Assembly (NCBI RefSeq): GCF_900109775.1
Contig: NZ_FOAX01000002.1
Span: 1,302,001-1,366,000, forward strand
Origin: Pseudoxanthomonas sp. GM95
GTDB lineage: Bacteria > Pseudomonadota > Gammaproteobacteria > Xanthomonadales > Xanthomonadaceae
Direction of reading: 5' to 3'
Length of the DNA stretch: 64,000 nucleotides
A program made the position numbers and the translations under genes. The notes under the pieces are model-generated. The model searched no databases. It had not been told where the DNA came from and saw only the letters and a list, made by a program, of their open reading frames with translations. This document shows, piece after piece, positions 59,650 to 64,000 of the stretch (within the stretch, counting starts at the first letter, position 1; each line of letters starts with the position of its first letter).

Positions 59650-60963
59650 TCAGGGCGTGGCCGCGGTCACGCGCCATACGACATTGCCGACGTCATCGGC
59701 GACCAGCAGCGCGCCATCCTTGTCCTGCGCCAATCCGACCGGCGCACCGTAAAGCTGCTTCTCGTCGTCGGAATGGAAGCCGCTGACCACGGTCTCGGGC
59801 ACGCCGACCGGCTTGCCCTGTTCGAACTTCACGTACACGACCTGGTAGCCGCTCAACGGCGAGCGATCCCAGCTGCCGTGTTCGGCGACGAACGCGCCGC
59901 CTTGGAACTTGGCCGGCAATGCGTTTTCCGGCGAAAACCACAGGCCCAGCGCGGCCACGTGCGATCCCAGTGCGTAATCCGGCTTGATCGCCTTGGCCAC
60001 CAGGTCCGGGCGCTGCTGCTTGACCCGCGTATCCACATGCTGGCCGTAGTAGCTGTAGGGCCAGCCGTAGAAGCCGCCGGGCTTGACCGAGGTCATGTAG
60101 TCGGGCACCAGGTCGGCGCCGATCTCGTCGCGCTCGTTGGCAATCGCCCACAGCGTCTGGGTGGTCGGCTCCCACTGCAGGCCGGTCGGATTGCGGATGC
60201 CCGAGGCGTAGATGCGGCTGCTCGCACTGGCCACGTCCACTTCAAGCACGGCGGCGCGGCGGTATTCCACATCCAGGCCGTTCTCGCCGATGTTGCTGTT
60301 GGAGCCGACGCCGACATAGAGCTTGCGGCCATCTGGGCTGGCCAGCAGTGCCTTGGTCCAGTGGTGTTCGATGGTGCCGGGCAGGTCGGCGAACAGTTCA
60401 CCGGGCGCGGTGATCTGCGTCTGACCTGCGGTGTAGGGATATTTCATGATGTTGTCGGTGTTGGCCACGTACAGCGCGTCGCCGATCAGCTGCACGCCGA
60501 AGGGCGAGTGCAGGTGTTCGAGGAAGACATGCTTGTCCCAACCGCCGCTGGCATTGCGGCGCAGCAGGGTGATGCGGTTGCCGCCCTTGCCGCCCTTGCC
60601 CGAGCGGCCTTTGATCATGTTGGCGATCAACTGCTTCGGCGTGGTCACCGGTTCGAGTCCGGGGCCATTGGATTCGACCACCAGCACATCGTCGTTGGGC
60701 AGGACGTAGAGCTGGCGCGGGTGCAGCAGTTCGCCGGCGATCTTTTCGATCTTCAGTCCGGCGGCGACCTTGGGTGTCTGGCCGTCCTTCCAGCCCACGC
60801 CATCGGGGACCTGCATCGGCGGCACCAGGAATTGCTTGGCCTGCGGCATCGGCGGCGCGGCGCCGGACTGCTGCGCGGGTTCGAGTTCGGCCTTGCCGCT
60901 GCAGGCGGCGAGCATGGCAGTGCAGGCCAAGGCCAGCGTGCTGCGTGCGATGGACTTAACCAT
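59650..60963 (-). CDS. PQQ-dependent sugar (sorbosone-type) dehydrogenase lipoprotein
   Basis: 437 residues. The signal MVKSIARSTLALACTAMLAAC has a lipobox with Cys21. The mature part is a six-bladed beta-propeller of the glucose/sorbosone dehydrogenase family, with FLEHLHSPFGVQLIGDALYV, ERDEIGADLVPDYMTSV and YGWPYSYYGQH regions that usually line the PQQ and substrate site. It would oxidise a sugar in the periplasm and pass electrons to the respiratory chain. The start overlaps the DUF2231 gene by 8 bases, so the two are coupled. The substrate may be glucose released by the adjacent locus, but this is inference. Confidence 0.88.
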   Translation of the reverse strand: MVKSIARSTLALACTAMLAACSGKAELEPAQQSGAAPPMPQAKQFLVPPMQVPDGVGWKDGQTPKVAAGLKIEKIAGELLHPRQLYVLPNDDVLVVESNGPGLEPVTTPKQLIANMIKGRSGKGGKGGNRITLLRRNASGGWDKHVFLEHLHSPFGVQLIGDALYVANTDNIMKYPYTAGQTQITAPGELFADLPGTIEHHWTKALLASPDGRKLYVGVGSNSNIGENGLDVEYRRAAVLEVDVASASSRIYASGIRNPTGLQWEPTTQTLWAIANERDEIGADLVPDYMTSVKPGGFYGWPYSYYGQHVDTRVKQQRPDLVAKAIKPDYALGSHVAALGLWFSPENALPAKFQGGAFVAEHGSWDRSPLSGYQVVYVKFEQGKPVGVPETVVSGFHSDDEKQLYGAPVGLAQDKDGALLVADDVGNVVWRVTAATP

Positions 60964-61399
60964 GGGCGTAGCCTCCCGTGCGCGTATTGCGCACCGCGAT
61001 CACCACATGGCCGATGGCCAGTAGCAGGACGGTCAGCGCCGAGAGCCACACGCCGGCCGGGATCACCGCATAGGCATCGCGGCTGTGGACGAAGGCGTTG
61101 AAGATCGCGACCACGATCGCCAGCAGGTTCAGCCAGAAATCCAGTTTGTCCGCGCCCAGCGCAGTGGCGCGCGCGGTGATCCAGACCTGGGCCAAGTTGA
61201 CCAGGCGCGGGATGATCGCGATGACCAGGCCGATGGCGATCAGCCAGGCGGCTGCCTTCATCCACAGGATCACGCCGGTGCGGGCGTAGATGACATCGAA
61301 AATCAGCGCGGCCACGAAGAAGCCGAACGGAATCGGGTTAAGCAGGCCGTAGATGGCGTTGGCCACTACGGAGCGACGTGCTGCAGGATGCGGGGTCAT
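60956..61399 (-). CDS. DUF2231 family inner-membrane protein
   Basis: 147 residues from the ATG at 61399; an open frame 21 codons longer is weaker. Four hydrophobic helices (LLNPIPFGFFVAALIFDVIY; LWMKAAAWLIAIGLVIAIIP; LDFWLNLLAIVVAIFNAFVH; LSALTVLLLAIGHVVIAV) match DUF2231, a family often adjacent to sorbosone dehydrogenases and thought to be a membrane electron-transfer partner. It overlaps the PQQ dehydrogenase gene and precedes it in a leftward operon. Confidence 0.88.
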   Translation of the reverse strand: MTPHPAARRSVVANAIYGLLNPIPFGFFVAALIFDVIYARTGVILWMKAAAWLIAIGLVIAIIPRLVNLAQVWITARATALGADKLDFWLNLLAIVVAIFNAFVHSRDAYAVIPAGVWLSALTVLLLAIGHVVIAVRNTRTGGYAHG

Positions 61400-61444
61400 G
61401 GGCGGGTCTCGATCAGGCGATGAAACGTGCGGGATGAATGGCGT

Positions 61445-61545
61445 GCGTGCGTCTGGACGCACGCGATGGCAAGCCGCCTCACTGTCACTGCAGCGCTGTC
61501 GAGGGCGCGTCGCGATCGGTCCTGTGATGGGGCATCACGTGATGC
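61445..61545. promoter_or_regulatory. palindromes in the upstream region of the DUF2231-dehydrogenase operon
   Basis: A 9-base hairpin GCGTGCGTC/GACGCACGC spans 61445-61464, and a perfect 14-base palindrome GCATCACGTGATGC lies at 61532-61545. Both are in the 241-base gap where the leftward operon's promoter must be. The latter looks like a dimeric regulator site. Confidence 0.45.
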
Positions 61546-61588
61546 TTTTTGAACGCGTGAGCACGTGTGCCAGCGGTATCAGGCGCAC

Positions 61589-61614
61589 AAAAAAGCCGCC
61601 TCGAGAGGCGGCTT
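61589..61614 (-). terminator. terminator of the leftward edd-eda operon
   Basis: AAGCCGCCTC and GAGGCGGCTT pair (61593-61602 with 61605-61614) around GA. Read leftward, the stem is followed by a run of six T's (61589-61594 as A's on the top strand). It lies 27 bases after the eda stop. Confidence 0.9.
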
Positions 61615-61640
61615 CTGCATAACAGCGAAGGCGCGACGGC

Positions 61641-62300
61641 TCAGCCGCCACGCACCTGCCTGACGATCTCCGCGGCACGCTTGGCGGTATCGCGCACCTG
61701 GGTCCAGTCGCCGGCCTGGATCCAGTTCTTGGGCACCATCCACGAGCCGCCGATGCAGATCACGTTGGGCTGGGCCAGGTATTCGGCTGCGGTGGCTTCG
61801 GTGATCCCGCCGGTGGGGCACAGCTTGAGCTGCGGCACCGGGCCGTGCAGGCCCTTGATCATCTGCAGGCCGCCCACGGCGGTGGCCGGGAACAGCTTGC
61901 ACACGTGAAAGCCCAGGTTGAGCAGGGTCAGCAGTTCGGTCGGCGAGGCCGCGCCGGGGATCACCGGGATCGGCGCGGTGGCTAGCGCTTCGGCCATGTG
62001 CGCCGGCGTGCCGGGGGTGACGATGAAGTCCGCGCCGGCGCCCACGCACTGGCCGATCTGGTCGATGGTCAGCACCGTGCCGGCGCCGATGGCGAAGCCC
62101 GGCAGCTCCTTCTTCAGCGTGGCCAGCGCTTCCATCGCCACCGGCGTGCGCAGGGTCAGCTCGATCACCGGCAGGCCGCCTTCCAGCAGCGCGTTGGCCA
62201 CGCCGCGGGCCTGGTCCAGGGTGTCCACGGCCACCACGGGCAGGATGCCGGCGGAGGACAGGAGGTCTTCGGTCTGCTGCTGGCGCTTGGAGATGATCAT
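61641..62300 (-). CDS. eda: 2-dehydro-3-deoxy-phosphogluconate (KDPG) aldolase
   Basis: 219 residues from the ATG at 62300 (MIISKRQQQTEDLL); upstream codons of the open frame are low complexity. A class I aldolase of the TIM-barrel KDPG/KHG family, splitting KDPG into pyruvate and glyceraldehyde 3-phosphate. The Schiff-base lysine lies in GFHVCKLFPATAVGG. Motifs LPVIELTLRTPVAMEAL, GAGTVLT and LCPTGGI are all present. It is second in the leftward edd-eda operon, 43 bases after edd, and is followed by a terminator. It completes the Entner-Doudoroff pathway. Confidence 0.96.
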   Translation of the reverse strand: MIISKRQQQTEDLLSSAGILPVVAVDTLDQARGVANALLEGGLPVIELTLRTPVAMEALATLKKELPGFAIGAGTVLTIDQIGQCVGAGADFIVTPGTPAHMAEALATAPIPVIPGAASPTELLTLLNLGFHVCKLFPATAVGGLQMIKGLHGPVPQLKLCPTGGITEATAAEYLAQPNVICIGGSWMVPKNWIQAGDWTQVRDTAKRAAEIVRQVRGG

Positions 62301-62343
62301 CGGTGTGTCCTGTGCGGAAAGAGGAGGCGGCGCGTGGCGCCGG

Positions 62344-64000
62344 TCAGGCGTCCTTGGCTTCGTGCGGCGCGCTTGCGGCGGCCGGGGTGTCGCCGAGTTC
62401 GTATTCGGCATCCACTTCCCAGCCGTGCTCGGGCGAGGGCGGGCCGCAGGAAATCGACAGCGCGCCCTGGTCGGCCGGGCTCACGACCGCGCGGCTGAAG
62501 GCGAACAGGTTGCGGCCCATGTCGTGCGAGGGCGTGGCGGTGTCGGCGGCAAGCGTGCGCAGCTTCCATTCCTCGGCATCGACCTGCGCCTCCAGGATGC
62601 CGGCCTCGGCATCGAGCAGGATCATGTCGCCTTCGCGCAGGCGGGCGATCGGCCCACCGCTTGCGGCTTCGGGGGTCAGGTGGATGGCCGCGGGGAACTT
62701 GCCCGATGCGCCGGACAGGCGGCCATCGGTGAGCAGCGCCACACGGCGGCCCTGGTTCTGCAGCAGGCCCAGCAGCGGTGCCAGCGAATGCAGTTCCGGC
62801 ATGCCGTTGGCCTTCGGGCCCTGATAGCGCACCACGGCGACAAAGTCGTGCGGCAGCACGCCGGCAGCATGCAGCTTGTTGAGACTGCGCGGATCGTCCA
62901 CCACCACGGCCGGGGCATGGATGCGGCGGTATTCGGGCTTCACGGCCGAGGTCTTGATCAGCGAGCGGCCCAGGTTGCCGCGCAGCAGGCGCAGCCCGCC
63001 CTGGGCTTCGAACGCGTTGGACACCGGACGCACCACGGCTTCGTCGGCGCTGGCGGCGATGCCGGGCGCGTAGGCCAGGCGGCCGTCGCTGATGCGCGGC
63101 TCGTCGCAGAATGCGCGCATGCCGCCGGCCACGATGGTGGGGATGTCATGCATCATTCCGGCGTCGAGCAGTTCGCGGAACACGAACTGGGTGCCGCCGG
63201 CCGCGGCAAAGCGGTTCACGTCGGCCTCGCCGTTGGGATAGACCCGCGCCAGCAGCGGCACGGTCTGCGAGATCTCGTCGATGTCGTCCCAGGTCAGGAG
63301 GATGCCCGCGGCGCGCGCCACGGCGACCCAGTGGATGGTGTGGTTGGTCGAACCGCCGGTGGCCATCAGCGCGACGATCGCGTTGACGATGGCGCGTTCG
63401 TCGATCAGGTGGCCGATCGGGCGGTAATCGTCGCCCAGTGCGGTGATGTGCAGGGCGCGCTCAGCCGCCGCGCGGGTCAGTGCATCGCGCAGTGGCGTAT
63501 CGGGATTGACGAAGGAGCTGCCCGGCAACTGCAGGCCCATCGCTTCGAGCAGGGTCTGGTTGGAGTTGGCGGTGCCGTAGAAGGTGCAGGTGCCGGCGGC
63601 GTGGTAGCTGGCCGATTCGGCTTCCAGCAGTTCCTCGCGCGTGGCTTCGCCTGCGGCGTAGCGCTCGCGCACGGCGGCCTTTTCCTTGTTCGGTATGCCC
63701 GGCGTCATCGGCCCGGCCGCGGCGAACACCGCCGGCAGGTGGCCGAAGGCCAGTGCACCGATCAGCAGGCCTGGCACGATCTTGTCGCACACGCCCAGAT
63801 AGAGCGCGGCGTCGAACATGTCGTGGCTGAGCGAGACCGCCGTGGACTGGGCGATCACGTCGCGCGAGAACAGCGACAGCTCCATGCCCGGACGGCCCTG
63901 GGTCACGCCGTCGCACATCGCCGGCACGCCGCCTGCGACCTGCGCGGTGGCGCCCATGTCGCGGGCGATCTGGCGGATCACCTCTGGATACGACTCGAAC
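62344..64000 (-). CDS. edd: 6-phosphogluconate dehydratase (Edd), 5' end outside the window
   Basis: The open frame runs off the right edge, so about 551 C-terminal residues of a ~610-residue protein are visible. It converts 6-phosphogluconate to KDPG and needs a 4Fe-4S cluster. Visible motifs are [55 protein letters not shown] and [20 protein letters not shown], with cluster cysteines in GVCDK and GTCTF. The IlvD paralogue is excluded by the edd-type [14 protein letters not shown] segment and by linkage with eda. The start is not in this window. Confidence 0.95.
   Translation of the reverse strand, partial: FESYPEVIRQIARDMGATAQVAGGVPAMCDGVTQGRPGMELSLFSRDVIAQSTAVSLSHDMFDAALYLGVCDKIVPGLLIGALAFGHLPAVFAAAGPMTPGIPNKEKAAVRERYAAGEATREELLEAESASYHAAGTCTFYGTANSNQTLLEAMGLQLPGSSFVNPDTPLRDALTRAAAERALHITALGDDYRPIGHLIDERAIVNAIVALMATGGSTNHTIHWVAVARAAGILLTWDDIDEISQTVPLLARVYPNGEADVNRFAAAGGTQFVFRELLDAGMMHDIPTIVAGGMRAFCDEPRISDGRLAYAPGIAASADEAVVRPVSNAFEAQGGLRLLRGNLGRSLIKTSAVKPEYRRIHAPAVVVDDPRSLNKLHAAGVLPHDFVAVVRYQGPKANGMPELHSLAPLLGLLQNQGRRVALLTDGRLSGASGKFPAAIHLTPEAASGGPIARLREGDMILLDAEAGILEAQVDAEEWKLRTLAADTATPSHDMGRNLFAFSRAVVSPADQGALSISCGPPSPEHGWEVDAEYELGDTPAAASAPHEAKDA

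Overview
The window is 64 kb of GC-rich bacterial chromosome from a gammaproteobacterium, most likely a member of the Xanthomonadaceae (Pseudoxanthomonas, Stenotrophomonas, Lysobacter or Xanthomonas relatives). That is an inference from gene content and repeats: Oar-like TonB-dependent receptors, a DesT/DesC/DesB-like desaturase locus, scpA-scpB-rluB order, edd-eda, a sorbosone-type dehydrogenase next to a DUF2231 protein, and Xanthomonadaceae-like intergenic palindromic repeats. No rRNA, tRNA, CRISPR array, prophage or transposase gene was found.

Layout. 1-4.5 kb: the end of a soluble NAD-dependent formate dehydrogenase operon (fdsB fragment, fdsA, fdhD/fdsC, fdsD), then an MHS-type MFS transporter and a strong terminator. 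6-17 kb: a polyamine locus. puuB-puuA point left. puuD, a second glutamine synthetase-like ligase, a class III aminotransferase and a PotFGHI-type ABC importer point right. Together they import putrescine and degrade it to GABA or succinate. 17-21.5 kb: an EmrA-EmrB-NodT tripartite efflux operon whose last gene begins inside an inverted-repeat element. 21.6-24.4 kb: an aldehyde dehydrogenase, plausibly the missing step of putrescine/GABA breakdown, and an FAD monooxygenase. 24.4-30.4 kb: the four-gene ligase-associated DNA repair cluster (PdeM, Lhr-like helicase, ATP-dependent ligase, MBL exonuclease), with a MITE-like repeat inside the operon.

30.5-43.8 kb: small hypothetical genes, the desaturase module with its TetR regulator, an M3 peptidase gene interrupted by one in-frame amber codon, glutathione peroxidase, ferredoxin-NADP reductase, rluB-scpB-scpA (leftward), and a YciI-like gene with bolA.

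43.9-59.6 kb is the most distinctive region. It looks like a carbohydrate-utilisation locus: a LacI regulator, an Oar-like TonB receptor, a lipoprotein with a GH144-type 'glycoamylase' domain, a sugar ABC importer lacking its ATPase, a second Oar-like receptor, and a 1055-residue secreted protein joining sugar-binding/discoidin domains to an (alpha/alpha)6 glycosidase-like domain. A LacI-consensus operator lies just upstream of the GH144-like gene. By family knowledge, beta-1,2-glucan or a related glucan is a reasonable substrate guess, but this is unproven. 59.6-64 kb: a PQQ-type sugar dehydrogenase with a DUF2231 membrane protein, then eda and the 3' part of edd (Entner-Doudoroff pathway), which would receive glucose released by the locus.

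Most genes are packed in operons with 1-14 base overlaps. Several starts are GTG or TTG.
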